64,000 nt of DNA from Chitinophagaceae bacterium (GTDB taxonomy: Bacteria; Bacteroidota; Bacteroidia; Chitinophagales; Chitinophagaceae). A program made the position numbers and the translations under genes. The notes beneath the pieces were generated by a model, which saw nothing but the letters and a program-made list of their open reading frames with translations, was not told the origin of the DNA and did not search any database. The DNA is taken from assembly GCA_027486835.1 (NCBI GenBank), contig JAIXOJ010000198.1, forward strand, positions 92,563 to 156,562, read 5' to 3'. Below, piece after piece: positions 55,201 to 63,763 of the stretch; position 1 is the first letter of the stretch, and each line of letters opens with the position of its first letter.

Positions 55201-55334
55201 CCAACAAATACCAAATAGAAAAAGCAATACCAGAAGTTTCAATTAAAACATTGGAGAATGGAACTACGAAACTTGTTTTTCAATGCCTCAACGGTGCAGC
55301 ATATAAAGTGAGTTTAAAATTGGTGGGTAAATAA
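52248..55334 (+). CDS. PL8 chondroitinase-like lyase without sorting domain
   Basis: A 1,028-residue, single-module paralogue of the lyase part of the two T9SS proteins. Signal peptide 1-25 (KIIAQ); N-terminal jelly-roll 'SFEGDNVPTEW'; alpha toroid with 'YSVYHHNFAYYSEYGDDAIH' (H470, H471); 'SVSGRFPCNGR'; 'CISTNGRYSRYNSYGNTQ'; C-terminal beta-sandwiches. It ends at the end of the lyase fold, so it is probably periplasmic and works on imported oligosaccharides. The Arg/Asn-rich 'NGRYSRYNSYG' differs from 'YLGRYLSYG' in the other two, so specificity may differ. Codons for six lysines near residue 799 lie in a run of 19 A, a strong slippage site. Confidence 0.9.
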   Translation: MTFKKKCSLSLVCIITLLFIQKIIAQSKYSFEGDNVPTEWTVDNSSKLSISNLHFKDSMNALRWDWKAQSVITINDFNGLKENSKNRECAIWGWVYNASPVNDSIKYIFTDESGVEQAHFFFKINFKGWRCIWVCFARDLGFDYKKVGKPLTNVQIKAPSSGSGSLYFDMFETRLPIALNWHRSSNKQYRVGEQNAEWRNLAYDFEPSENNIDVKDIAVVDKIQNNLSKWLLGDDNTYSTNKIYNARKLAVEKSIINSKVARWALIKKLRFRTTNDGIATTVVADTLDVVNQKYIGVGLHGDMTGYGYLFTDVNNSFLFNMALSLARYKGNDIALKHRMLDSVLTVMDWMYDQGYAEGSGLGTGITQLRSGGFPYAFFMVHELIKDNDRYERYMKAIRWIARDTYSPNKKGASADEVRASLVSKLIYALCLKDERKRLAEMNFFREIVENSVAIAPGYFGLIKPDYSVYHHNFAYYSEYGDDAIHQTAVVLYLLKDTKYAVSTTGYQNIRNAVLNLTDVSANYVVPSSVSGRFPCNGRNIAELLPALAYLGLSAPKGTKRDVELEKAFVRLYRSKKENPSTVGMDGSAMAIQYSQSLGAAMALVAYDAVVPDNQIGEYNLTKFLPYSGLYVTKYKDWSLSVKGFGKYIVDFECISTNGRYSRYNSYGNTQLLSESKNWNSYTCYDGFDYTHYPGTTCISLPLAKIDTRKAGNNQKERNFGDETFVGGIALNDTIGMTSFKLHDNTFNKSFRAIKSVFSFGNLVYFMGSNIENNDTQNETHTTLFQNIAGKELLYNSSKKKKKKSIGIDNETTVLKNSWNNKYIVYPQSGTALQVEKRMQNNPDPDGKKLANSVEYEIAWLNHGLNPTSKKYNYALLLNEDANTLSQLTNVSNPLIKVIEQDSVAHIIQTNISGKELYAYAIFQPNAFNQNIGLIKSVSHPCIVMLSSSKSTVELTLSNPDLNRPACSATTYNTPGEVINTEIVLTNKYQIEKAIPEVSIKTLENGTTKLVFQCLNGAAYKVSLKLVGK
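54639..54657 (+). other. A19 homopolymer inside the PL8 gene
   Basis: Nineteen consecutive A encode six Lys plus the first base of Ser in a loop of the lyase beta-sandwich region. A change of one base at this run would truncate the enzyme about 225 residues before its normal end. The present length keeps the frame open. Confidence 0.9.
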
Positions 55335-55347
55335 GGCGAGGATAATT

Positions 55348-55552
55348 CGTTACTACTCATCACATAGGCACATAGACACATAGTTATCTGTTCTTTTTCT
55401 ATAATTTTCTGATTTGTTAATAAACAATATAGATTAAAATTTAAAGTTGCATTTCTATGTGTTCTATTTTGCCTTTTGAAAATACATTATTTCTGATTTT
55501 CTATGTGCCTATGTGCCTATGTGGTCAATAATTTATGTGGTGAGTAGTAACG
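55348..55552. mobile_element. MITE-like inverted-repeat element
   Basis: A 205-bp segment starts CGTTACTACTCA and ends with its exact reverse complement TGAGTAGTAACG. The inverted arms continue inward through CACATAGGCACATAG-type heptads, the right arm carrying ~15 extra bases. The element is flanked on both sides by ATAATT (55342-55347 and 55553-55558), which looks like a 6-bp target duplication. It has no open frame. It lies between the third PL8 gene and the DUF5703 gene. Confidence 0.6.
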
Positions 55553-55581
55553 ATAATTCTTTCTAGAAATAAAGAAATAAA

Positions 55582-57924
55582 ATGAGTTTCATAATGAAAA
55601 AGTTTTTACGCATAATTGGGTTAGCGGTATTCTTCATTCCCTTTATAGCTATTTGCCAAAACAATCAACCCTTCAACGTAGCCCAATACAATGTAATTTG
55701 GAATACCCCCTCTAAAAATTCGTCAGAGTCCATGCCTTGTGGGGGAGGGGATATTGGTACCAATGTATGGGTAGAAAATGGAGATGTTTTACTTTACATG
55801 TCCCGCAGTGGCACTTTTGATGAGAATGGTATTATGCCCAAGTTGGGTAGGGTACGTTTACAATTATTGCCCAATCCATTTGCCAATGGTCTGTTCAAAC
55901 AAGAATTGCACTTAGATAAAGGCTATATCACCATTTATGGGAAAAGCAAGGATGCCGAAGCCGAAGTGAAAGTATGGGTTGATGTATTTCATCCAATCAT
56001 ACACATTGAAGTAGAAAGCAAGCAAGCGGTTCAAGCAACCGCCACTTATGAGAATTGGCGCACCGAAGATTATGAGTGGACAAACAAACTAGAATTCAAT
56101 GCTAGTCGAGCGTTTATCAATGCACCTGCAAAACCCATCATTCGAAAAGACAGTATTGGTTTTGACAAGAACAATGTTTTGTTCTACCATCGCAATAGAA
56201 AGGAAACCCTTTTCGATTTCACGGTAAAGCAACAAGGTCTTGATAGCATTAAAAACCAATTATGGAATCCTTTAAATGGATTGACTTTTGGCGGTTCTAT
56301 GTACGCAAGCAACATGCAGCCCAAAAAGGTAGTAAATGGTATGTATGCTATTACCAATTTTAGTGGTTGGCAGTTGGAGTCGATACAAAAAGCAAAGAAG
56401 TTTCATGTAAAAATTGCACTGCATAGAAACCAATCATCTTCAAATGAAACTTTTAAAAACGAGCTTGTAGATATTATTCAAAAAGCAGAAAACACCAAAG
56501 GATCCGCTGAAGCTAGTATGGCTTGGTGGAAAGCCTATTGGGAGAGAAGTCATATCGCCATCAACACTACCAAGGTAGATACCGCATCAAAAGCTTGGCA
56601 AATTGGACGCAACTACAATGTATTCAGGTACCAGTTGGGTTGTAATGCTTATGGCAATTTTCCTACTAAGTTCAATGGAGGTTTATTCACGTTCGACCCT
56701 AGTTATGTAGATAGCAACTACAAAGCCACTCCCGATCATAGAGATTGGGGTGGGGTTACGTTTACAGCACAAAACCAACGCTTGTTGTATTGGCCTATGC
56801 TGAAAAGTGGTGACTTTGACATGATGGCACCGCAGTTAGATTTCTATTTAAACGCTTTAAAAAATGCCGAGCTAAGAACCAAAGTATATTGGGGACATAA
56901 TGGTGCAAGTTTTACGGAACAAATTGAATTGTTTGGATTGCCCGCTGCATTTGAATATGGATGGAACAGACCTGAAAACTATCCTGTAGGTGTAGAGTAC
57001 AATAAATGGTTGGAATATGTATGGGATACTGCCCTTGAGTTTTGCTTAATTGCAATGGATAAACAACAATTCAATGGCGATGACATCACAAAATATATCC
57101 CCTTAATAGAAAGTTGCCTCACTTTCTTTTACGAACACTATCAAAAAGAATCTTTAAAGCGAACCTTAAATCCTTTTGATGGCAATGGCAAATTGGTATT
57201 GTTTCCCGGCTCAGGGGCTGAAACCTACAAAGTGGCTTACAATGCCAGTTCTACAGTGGCTGCTTTGCAAGTGGTATTGAGCCGTTTGGTGCAGTTGCCA
57301 GACAATTACTTGACTGCTCAAAAAAGAACTTTTTGGAAATCAGTCTTAAAACGTATTCCTGCAATCCCCACAATGCAAAAAGATGGGCATACGGTTATTG
57401 CTCCGGCACAAGCTTGGGATAGGCGTCAAAACCATGAGCTTCCCCAACTTTATCCTGTATATCCTTGGGGGGTGTATGGTGTAGGCAAGCCCAATATTCA
57501 ACTAGGGATTGATACTTGGAAATACGGTGCAGAAGTGCCAGCACAAAAAGATTATATCAGTTGGCACCAAGATGCCATTACTTGTGCAAGGCTAGGATTA
57601 ACCGAAGAAGCTGCCGAAATTGAAACCAAAAAAATGAAAGATTCCCAACGCCGCTTTCCTACGTTTTGGGGCCCAGGGCATGATTGGGTACCTGACCACA
57701 ATTGGGGCGGTTCGGGCATGATAGGTTTGCAAGAAATGTTGATGCAAACTGATAGTGCTAAAATCTACTTATTTCCCGCTTGGCCAAAAATTTGGGATGT
57801 GCAGTTTAAGCTTCATGCACCTTTTAATACTACTGTGGAAGGCTCATTGAAAGATGGTAAACTTGAATGGATGAAAGTAACACCTGAAAGCAGAAAGGCA
57901 GATGTGGAAGTTTTATTGCCTTAA
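55582..57924 (+). CDS. DUF5703 / GH95-like (alpha/alpha)6 enzyme
   Basis: 780 residues with a signal peptide (the ATG at 55594, MKKFLR, is an alternative start). The N-terminal domain (about 25-270) has the DUF5703 opening 'YNVIWNTPSKNSSESMPCGGGDIGTNVWVENG' in two parts and continues as a beta-sandwich; the C-terminal part (about 300-780) is a helical toroid like those of GH65/GH95-type enzymes, with 'FPTKFNGGLFTFDP', 'RDWGGVTFTAQNQRLLYWPM', 'GHNGASFTEQ' and 'HDWVPDHNWGGSGMIGLQEML'. The acid 'TEQIE' and the final 'FPAWP..WDVQFKL' recall GH95. Its activity is unproven; an exo-glycosidase of the PUL glycan is likely. It is followed by GH43 after 20 bp. Confidence 0.8.
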   Translation: MSFIMKKFLRIIGLAVFFIPFIAICQNNQPFNVAQYNVIWNTPSKNSSESMPCGGGDIGTNVWVENGDVLLYMSRSGTFDENGIMPKLGRVRLQLLPNPFANGLFKQELHLDKGYITIYGKSKDAEAEVKVWVDVFHPIIHIEVESKQAVQATATYENWRTEDYEWTNKLEFNASRAFINAPAKPIIRKDSIGFDKNNVLFYHRNRKETLFDFTVKQQGLDSIKNQLWNPLNGLTFGGSMYASNMQPKKVVNGMYAITNFSGWQLESIQKAKKFHVKIALHRNQSSSNETFKNELVDIIQKAENTKGSAEASMAWWKAYWERSHIAINTTKVDTASKAWQIGRNYNVFRYQLGCNAYGNFPTKFNGGLFTFDPSYVDSNYKATPDHRDWGGVTFTAQNQRLLYWPMLKSGDFDMMAPQLDFYLNALKNAELRTKVYWGHNGASFTEQIELFGLPAAFEYGWNRPENYPVGVEYNKWLEYVWDTALEFCLIAMDKQQFNGDDITKYIPLIESCLTFFYEHYQKESLKRTLNPFDGNGKLVLFPGSGAETYKVAYNASSTVAALQVVLSRLVQLPDNYLTAQKRTFWKSVLKRIPAIPTMQKDGHTVIAPAQAWDRRQNHELPQLYPVYPWGVYGVGKPNIQLGIDTWKYGAEVPAQKDYISWHQDAITCARLGLTEEAAEIETKKMKDSQRRFPTFWGPGHDWVPDHNWGGSGMIGLQEMLMQTDSAKIYLFPAWPKIWDVQFKLHAPFNTTVEGSLKDGKLEWMKVTPESRKADVEVLLP

Positions 57925-57943
57925 CTAAATAAGTATATACAAA

Positions 57944-58949
57944 ATGAATTTCTTGAAAGTCGCTTTAATGGTTGTGTTGTTCCCTTTCATCACGATGGCA
58001 CAAAAAAACTCCATAAAGTATCCCTTCACTTTTTCGTCAACAGGCAATCCATTTATCAAACACATGTATTCTGCCGATCCGTCGGCAAGGGTGTTCAACG
58101 GCAAATTGTATCTCTATCCTTCCCATGATCCTGATACAGCTACTTGGTTCAACATGAACGATTGGCATGTGTTTTCCACAACCGATATGAAAAATTGGAC
58201 TGACCACGGGATGAAGTTTTCCTTGAATGATACTAAATGGGCAAAGCAATATGCATGGGCACCTGATTGTGCTTACAAGAATGGCAAATATTATTTTTAC
58301 TATCCTACAGATAAAGAATACATAGGGGTTGCAATTGGCAAAACACCGTTTGGGTCTTTTAAAGATGCTTTGCAAAAACCTTTGCTTAGCCGTGCTACCA
58401 AAGGGGTGATTTGTACGGGCGATTTTATAGATCCTGCTGTGTTTGTTGATGATGATGGTAGTGCGTATATCTACTTCGGACAAAACCAAGTGAATGTGGT
58501 GAAGTTGAATAAAGACATGGTATCTTTTGATGACACCGTAAGCGTGGTTAAAGGCACTACCGGCTTTTTTTAAAGCAGTTTGGATGCACAAATACAAGGG
58601 GAAATATTATTTGTCTTATTCTGGTTCTACTTCTGGTCGCAGAAAAATTTTGTATTGCATGGGTGATAGTCCTTATGGGCCTTTTGAGTATAAAGGAGAA
58701 GTTTTAGCACCAATGAATAGCTGTACCAACCACCATTCTATTGTAGAGTTTAAAGGCAAATGGTATTTGTTTTATCACAATTCAGATTTGTATTATGAAC
58801 AACACCCCAATGAAAAACCAGTGTGCAATTGGAAAAGTGCCGCTCCATTCCGCCGTTCGGTATGTGTAGACTATTTATACTACAATGAAGATGGAACCAT
58901 CAAACAAGTTGTGCCAACTAAAATTGGTGTAGCGGCATTGCGTAATTAA
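57944..58949 (+). pseudogene. GH43 family glycosidase, frameshifted
   Basis: Two open frames (57944-58573, 209 residues; 58584-58949, 121 residues) together make one GH43-length enzyme of about 330 residues with signal peptide (1-19, TMAQ). The first part holds the general base D45 in 'YSADPSARVF' and the pKa-setting D163 in 'GDFIDPAVFVDDDG'; the second part begins in mid-fold at 'WMHKYKGKYYLSYSGS'. The break is at a run of seven T followed by AAA (58565-58574), where frame zero reads TTT TTT TAA. A +1 shift would read 'FFKAVWMHKY'; related GH43 enzymes have Glu (the general acid) where this has Lys. Either a recent pseudogene, a slippage-controlled gene or an assembly error. Substrate would be an alpha-L-arabinofuranoside, beta-xyloside or beta-galactoside. 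Confidence 0.8.
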
Positions 58950-58989
58950 ATACTCGTATTTTCCTTAAAATAATTATTAGGTTTTAAAC

Positions 58990-60573
58990 ATGAATATTAA
59001 ATCTTTCCTTGTAATTCTAGGGTTGTTCACCTTTTATTGTAATTCAGTTAACAGTCAAAATACCAATTCTTTAAGAACCATTATTGCCAATGTAAACGCA
59101 GTAAAAGGTGCTACCAAAACGGGGTGGCAGGAGTGTGTGGGTGCAGGTAGAGCCAATGAAGGACTACGTGCCGATTGGCAAGAGCAGCTACGGTTGGTAA
59201 AAAAAGAAATTGGCTTTAAATACATCCGTATGCATGGGTTGTTGCATGATGATATGGGGGTATATTTTGAAGATAAAAACGGAAACCCTATTTATAATTG
59301 GCAATATATAGATCAGTTGTATGATTTTTTGGTAAGTATCAATGTGAAACCTTTTGTAGAATTGTCTTTTATGCCCAAAGAATTAGCAAGCGGCACCACC
59401 ACTTGCTTTTGGTGGAAAGGAAATGTAACGCCGCCTAAGTCTTACGATAAATGGGCTGATTTAATAAAAGCATTAACGCAACATTTTACAGAAAGGTATG
59501 GTAAAGAGGAAGTGATGAAATGGTATTTTGAAGTCTGGAACGAACCCAATTTAAAATACTTTTTTAGTGGCGATAGGAACGAATATTTTAAACTGTACGA
59601 TTATACTGCAAGGGCTGTAAAAAGTGTTAGTAATGAATATCGTGTGGGTGGCCCCGCTACTGCTGGTAATGCATGGATACCTGAATTGATAGCGTATTGC
59701 GAAAAAAACAATTGCCCAATTGACATCATTACTACCCACGATTATGCAATAGTTAAAGGCTTTTTAGATGCAGATGGTAAGTCGGGAAAAATATTATCAC
59801 CTGATAGTAAGTCTATTATTAGCCATGTGCTGCGTTCAAAAAAACAAATTACTAGTTCTACAAAACCCAACCTAGAACTGCATTATACCGAGTGGAGTAC
59901 TTCTCCTTCTTCATTTGATGCGGTGCACGATTCCTATCAATCGGCAGCATTCATTTTAGATAAACTAAAAGGCACCGAAGATGCTGCCAATTCTATGTCT
60001 TACTGGACATTTACCGACATATTTGAAGAAGCAGGCCCTCGTGCAACACCGTTTCATGGTGGGTTTGGTTTATTGAATTATCAATCTATTCCTAAGCCTA
60101 CTTTTTATGCTTACCAGTTTTTAAATAAATTAGGTAAAGCAGAAATAGTTAATACCGATACTGCCTCATGGATATGTAAAAATGAAAAGGGGGATATACA
60201 AGTATTGTTCTGGAACTTATCTATTCTCACCAAAGGCGATTCTGTAAACAACGATGTATTTTACAAAAGAGATTTGCCCGCAAAAAATATGGGCAATACG
60301 GCTGTAGAACTATCTAATATGAAGCCAGGCAAATATGCTGTTGAAGTATACAAAGTAGGGTATAAAGTAAATGACACCTATGCCACTTACTTAGAATTAG
60401 GGTCGCCACAGCAACTTACAAAACCACAAGTAACGCAAATACTGCAAAAAAATAGCAACCTGCCAATAGCCACTGAAACAGTAGAAGTGAAAGCAAATGG
60501 CATCTTCAAAAAGCAATTGCCCATGCGTGAAAATGATGTGTATTTCTTAAGTATAAAGGCTAAAAAAAATTGA
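58990..60573 (+). CDS. GH39 glycosidase (beta-xylosidase / alpha-L-iduronidase type)
   Basis: 527 residues with signal peptide (cleavage near residue 23, 'VNSQ'). A (beta/alpha)8 barrel with the GH39 signatures: the acid/base E185 in 'YFEVWNEPNLKYFF' and the nucleophile E301 in 'LELHYTEWSTS', plus 'IRMHGLLHDDMGVYFED' early in the barrel. GH39 contains beta-D-xylosidases and alpha-L-iduronidases; near uronate lyases either fits, and sequence alone does not decide. A C-terminal beta-sandwich (about 430-527) completes the family layout. It follows the broken GH43 after 40 bp and ends shortly before the 21-bp array. Confidence 0.92.
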   Translation: MNIKSFLVILGLFTFYCNSVNSQNTNSLRTIIANVNAVKGATKTGWQECVGAGRANEGLRADWQEQLRLVKKEIGFKYIRMHGLLHDDMGVYFEDKNGNPIYNWQYIDQLYDFLVSINVKPFVELSFMPKELASGTTTCFWWKGNVTPPKSYDKWADLIKALTQHFTERYGKEEVMKWYFEVWNEPNLKYFFSGDRNEYFKLYDYTARAVKSVSNEYRVGGPATAGNAWIPELIAYCEKNNCPIDIITTHDYAIVKGFLDADGKSGKILSPDSKSIISHVLRSKKQITSSTKPNLELHYTEWSTSPSSFDAVHDSYQSAAFILDKLKGTEDAANSMSYWTFTDIFEEAGPRATPFHGGFGLLNYQSIPKPTFYAYQFLNKLGKAEIVNTDTASWICKNEKGDIQVLFWNLSILTKGDSVNNDVFYKRDLPAKNMGNTAVELSNMKPGKYAVEVYKVGYKVNDTYATYLELGSPQQLTKPQVTQILQKNSNLPIATETVEVKANGIFKKQLPMRENDVYFLSIKAKKN

Positions 60574-61345
60574 TTAAAAGGTTATTGATACAAAATAGTA
60601 GCCTTTCGGCAGAAGATAGTAGCCTATCCGACGAAGGCGGAGACCTTTCAAATGAAGGCGGAGACCTTTCAGACAAAGGCGGAGGCCTTTCGACAAAGGC
60701 GGAGACCATTCCGACAAAGGCGGAGACCATTCGGATGAAGACGGAGGCCTTTCAAACGAAGGCGGAAGCCTTTCAACAAAAGCGGAGACCTTTCAAATGA
60801 AGGCAGAGATGTTTCAAATGAAGGCGGAGACCGTTCCGACGAAGGCGGAGACCGTTCAAATGAAGGCGGAGACTGTTCCGACAAAGGCGGAGACCGTTCC
60901 GACAAAGGCGGAGACCGTTCGGATGAAGGCGGAGACCGTTCGGATGAAGGCGGAGACCCTTTAAATAAAGACGAAGACCGTTAGGATTAAGGCTGAGACC
61001 AATCAGATGATGGCAGAGACAAACCATTTCCTTTTTGCCCTCCCCAAAAAAAATGAGATCAACGTTTTAAACTATTTACACCAATTAAAGACTCTTTAAC
61101 AGGCACTTAATCACAAGATTTGATATTTACTCCAATAGAAAGGAAAGTACTTTGAAATAAGCAGAAATTAGTGGGATTAAAATTACAAGAGATGTTGACT
61201 AGTTCGGTAAGAATATTCACTTTGATTCTTAATTTATAAGCCACAATTTGTTAAGAAGCAGTTTGACATTTATTGAATTAAGTTAGTCTTTATTATTAAA
61301 TTAACAATGTTTTTATTTCTTTATTTAAAGGAAAATCATAGCCGT
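60574..61345. other. Region between GH39 and GH95 genes
   Basis: About half of the gap is the 21-bp array at 60636-61022. The remaining 320 bp upstream of GH95 are AT-rich and hold no recognised gene or RNA. Three overlapping open frames of 76-84 codons across the array are products of its period. Confidence 0.6.
60636..61022. repeat. 21-bp minisatellite (GGCGGAGACC type)
   Basis: About 18 units with the core AAGGCGGAGACCTTTC; unit starts GGCGG at 60636, 60657, 60678, 60698 (this unit is 20 bp) and 60719, then every 21 bp. Two unit classes, CCTTTC and CCGTTC, are segregated along the array: the first mostly left, the second mostly right. The right-hand end is degenerate. AAGG and CCTT/CCGTT can pair weakly. 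The G+C content is clearly higher than that of the surrounding AT-rich sequence. Confidence 0.93.
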
Positions 61346-63763
61346 ATGAAAAAAATAGTAGTATTTACATTCGTTCTTTTGGGCTCTTATAGATTGTTAG
61401 CCAACGATTTAAGGTTGTGGTATCGTGAACCTGCATCAAAATGGGAAGAAGCGCTTCCGTTAGGAAATGCTCGCTTGGGTGCAATGGTTTTTGGAGGTGT
61501 GAAAAAAGAGGAAATTCAGCTCAACGAAGTAAACATTTGGGGTGGCGGACCGCACAATAATAATAGTCTAAAATCATTGGATGTATTGCCAGATATTCGA
61601 AAATTAATTTTTGAAGGAAAGAATAAAGAGGCTGAAAACCTGATAAATGCCACTTTCAAGACTGGCAAAAACGGAATGCCTTACCAAACGGCAGGTAGTT
61701 TATTCCTTAATTTTCCTGGGCAGGAAAATGTGACCGATTACTATAGGGATTTGAATCTTCAAAAAGCAGTCGCTACAATAAGGTATAAAGCAAACGGCGT
61801 TAACTATACTCGTGAATATTTCAGCTCGTTTACTGATAATGTAATAGTTATCCGCTTGACTGCTGACAAAGTTGGAGCATTAACTTTTGCAACCACCTAC
61901 ACCTCTCCGTTAAAAAATGAAATTTATGCCCAAGGCAATAAACTGATTATTCGTCAGACTGGCGCTGACCACGAGGGAGTGAAAGGGGTAATTCGTGCCG
62001 AAAGTCAGGTTCAGATTAAAACAGAAGGTGGGAGCGTAAATGTGGAAAAGGATAAAATAATCGTTGCAGGAGCTAATTCAGCAATTATTTTTGTTTCTAT
62101 CGCCACCAACTTTGTAAACTATCAGGATGTAAGTGCCAATGAAAGCAAGCTTGCAACTGCGTATCTAGAAAAAGCAATAACTAAAGATTTTTCTCAATTA
62201 TTTGAAAAACACGTTTTGTTTTTTAAAAGCCAGTTCGACAGGGTAAAGTTTAGCCTAGGAAACAATGCAGCAGATACACTTGATACCCGCAGCCGCATTC
62301 GTAATTTTAAAAACGGAAACGACCTCTCGCTCAACCAACTAATGTTTCAGTATGGGCGGTATTTGCTTATTTCTTCTTCGCAACCTGGAGGACAACCTGC
62401 CAATCTTCAGGGAATTTGGAATAATAAATTATTGGCACCTTGGGATGGGAAATACACCGTAAATATTAATACGGAAATGAATTACTGGCCTTCGGAAGTC
62501 ACTAATCTTTCCGAAACTGGTGAGCCACTCTTTAAAATGCTGAAAGAACTGTCGGTAACGGGAGCCGAAACTGCCAAAACAATGTACAATGCCAAGGGTT
62601 GGATGTTGCATCATAATACCGATTTGTGGAGAAGTGCAGGGCTTGTGGATGGTGCCTATTGGGGAATGTGGCCCAATGGAGGTGCATGGCTTTGTCAGCA
62701 TTTATGGGAGCATTATTTATTTACCGCAGATAAAACCTTTCTGAAAGAATACTTTCCGGTGATGAAAGGTGCAGCAGACTTTTTCCTTGACTTTTTGGTT
62801 GAACATCCACAATATCACTGGATGGTTACCTGCCCTTCCGCATCACCAGAACATGGCCCAAAGGGTGGTTCGTCTATCATTGCCGGATGTACTATGGATA
62901 ATCAGATTGTATTCGATATTTTATCAAATACACTTAGTGCCAACGAAATTTTGAATGCCGATAAAGCATACAGTAGTAAGCTTAAAGCAATGATTGACAA
63001 ATTGGCTCCTATGCAAATCGGCAAGTCCAATCAATTACAAGAGTGGCTGGAAGATGTTGATGACCCCAATGATAAACACCGACATGTGTCTCATTTATAT
63101 GGACTTTATCCTAGCAATCAAATCTCACCCTATCGTAATCCGCAACTGTTTGAGGCTGCAAAAACTTCTCTTATTCAACGTGGCGACATAGCCACGGGAT
63201 GGTCGCTAGGCTGGAAAGTGAATCTTTGGGCTCGTTTATTAGACGGCAATCATGCGTATAAAATTATCAGCAACATGCTTACACTGATTGATGATGGAAA
63301 AGATGGTCGTGTGTACGCAAATCTTTTTGATGCACATCCACCGTTCCAAATCGATGGAAATTTCGGATTTACTGCTGGTGTAGCCGAAATGTTGTTGCAA
63401 AGCCACGATGGCGCACTTCATTTACTTCCTGCCCTACCTGATGCATGGGATAAAGGCGAGGTTTCGGGGCTAATAGCTCGGGGTGGTTTTCAGGTGTCCA
63501 TAGAATGGGAAGCAGGTCAGCTTAAAAAAGCAATAATTGTTTCTAAGAAAGGTGGAAACCTGCGTTTACGCTCCTATGTTCCACTTTTGGGAAAAGGATT
63601 GAAGCCAGTATCAGGACAAAATTCCAATCCTTTTTTTGATAAGTATGCCATAAAACAGCCACTTTACGCTAACGAAATTGTACCTAAAAACCCGACTTTG
63701 TCTAAAATATACGAGTATGATATTCCTACAATTGCGGGAAAAACATACCAGTTTACTAGATAA
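61346..63763 (+). CDS. GH95 alpha-L-fucosidase
   Basis: About 805 residues from the ATG at 61346 ([14 protein letters not shown], a proper signal peptide; the open frame extends 13 codons further upstream). GH95 features: N-terminal beta-sandwich with '[20 protein letters not shown]' and '[14 protein letters not shown]', an (alpha/alpha)6 barrel with '[16 protein letters not shown]' (the Asn pair), '[20 protein letters not shown]' containing the likely acid Glu and '[20 protein letters not shown]' with the conserved Asp, then a small C-terminal beta domain. It hydrolyses alpha-1,2-linked (or related) L-fucose or L-galactose by inversion. Being separated from GH39 by an array, it may have its own promoter. 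Confidence 0.95.
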   Translation: MKKIVVFTFVLLGSYRLLANDLRLWYREPASKWEEALPLGNARLGAMVFGGVKKEEIQLNEVNIWGGGPHNNNSLKSLDVLPDIRKLIFEGKNKEAENLINATFKTGKNGMPYQTAGSLFLNFPGQENVTDYYRDLNLQKAVATIRYKANGVNYTREYFSSFTDNVIVIRLTADKVGALTFATTYTSPLKNEIYAQGNKLIIRQTGADHEGVKGVIRAESQVQIKTEGGSVNVEKDKIIVAGANSAIIFVSIATNFVNYQDVSANESKLATAYLEKAITKDFSQLFEKHVLFFKSQFDRVKFSLGNNAADTLDTRSRIRNFKNGNDLSLNQLMFQYGRYLLISSSQPGGQPANLQGIWNNKLLAPWDGKYTVNINTEMNYWPSEVTNLSETGEPLFKMLKELSVTGAETAKTMYNAKGWMLHHNTDLWRSAGLVDGAYWGMWPNGGAWLCQHLWEHYLFTADKTFLKEYFPVMKGAADFFLDFLVEHPQYHWMVTCPSASPEHGPKGGSSIIAGCTMDNQIVFDILSNTLSANEILNADKAYSSKLKAMIDKLAPMQIGKSNQLQEWLEDVDDPNDKHRHVSHLYGLYPSNQISPYRNPQLFEAAKTSLIQRGDIATGWSLGWKVNLWARLLDGNHAYKIISNMLTLIDDGKDGRVYANLFDAHPPFQIDGNFGFTAGVAEMLLQSHDGALHLLPALPDAWDKGEVSGLIARGGFQVSIEWEAGQLKKAIIVSKKGGNLRLRSYVPLLGKGLKPVSGQNSNPFFDKYAIKQPLYANEIVPKNPTLSKIYEYDIPTIAGKTYQFTR

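Noticed and set aside
58565..58574. Programmed -1 frameshift at the T7 run
   Set aside because: The downstream GH43 frame is reached by +1 (or by loss of one T), not by -1, so the classical slippery-heptamer mechanism does not apply.
60570..61027. Several 76-84-codon frames in the GGCGGAGACC array
   Set aside because: They overlap on both strands and break at a 20-bp unit; this is expected of non-coding tandem repeats.
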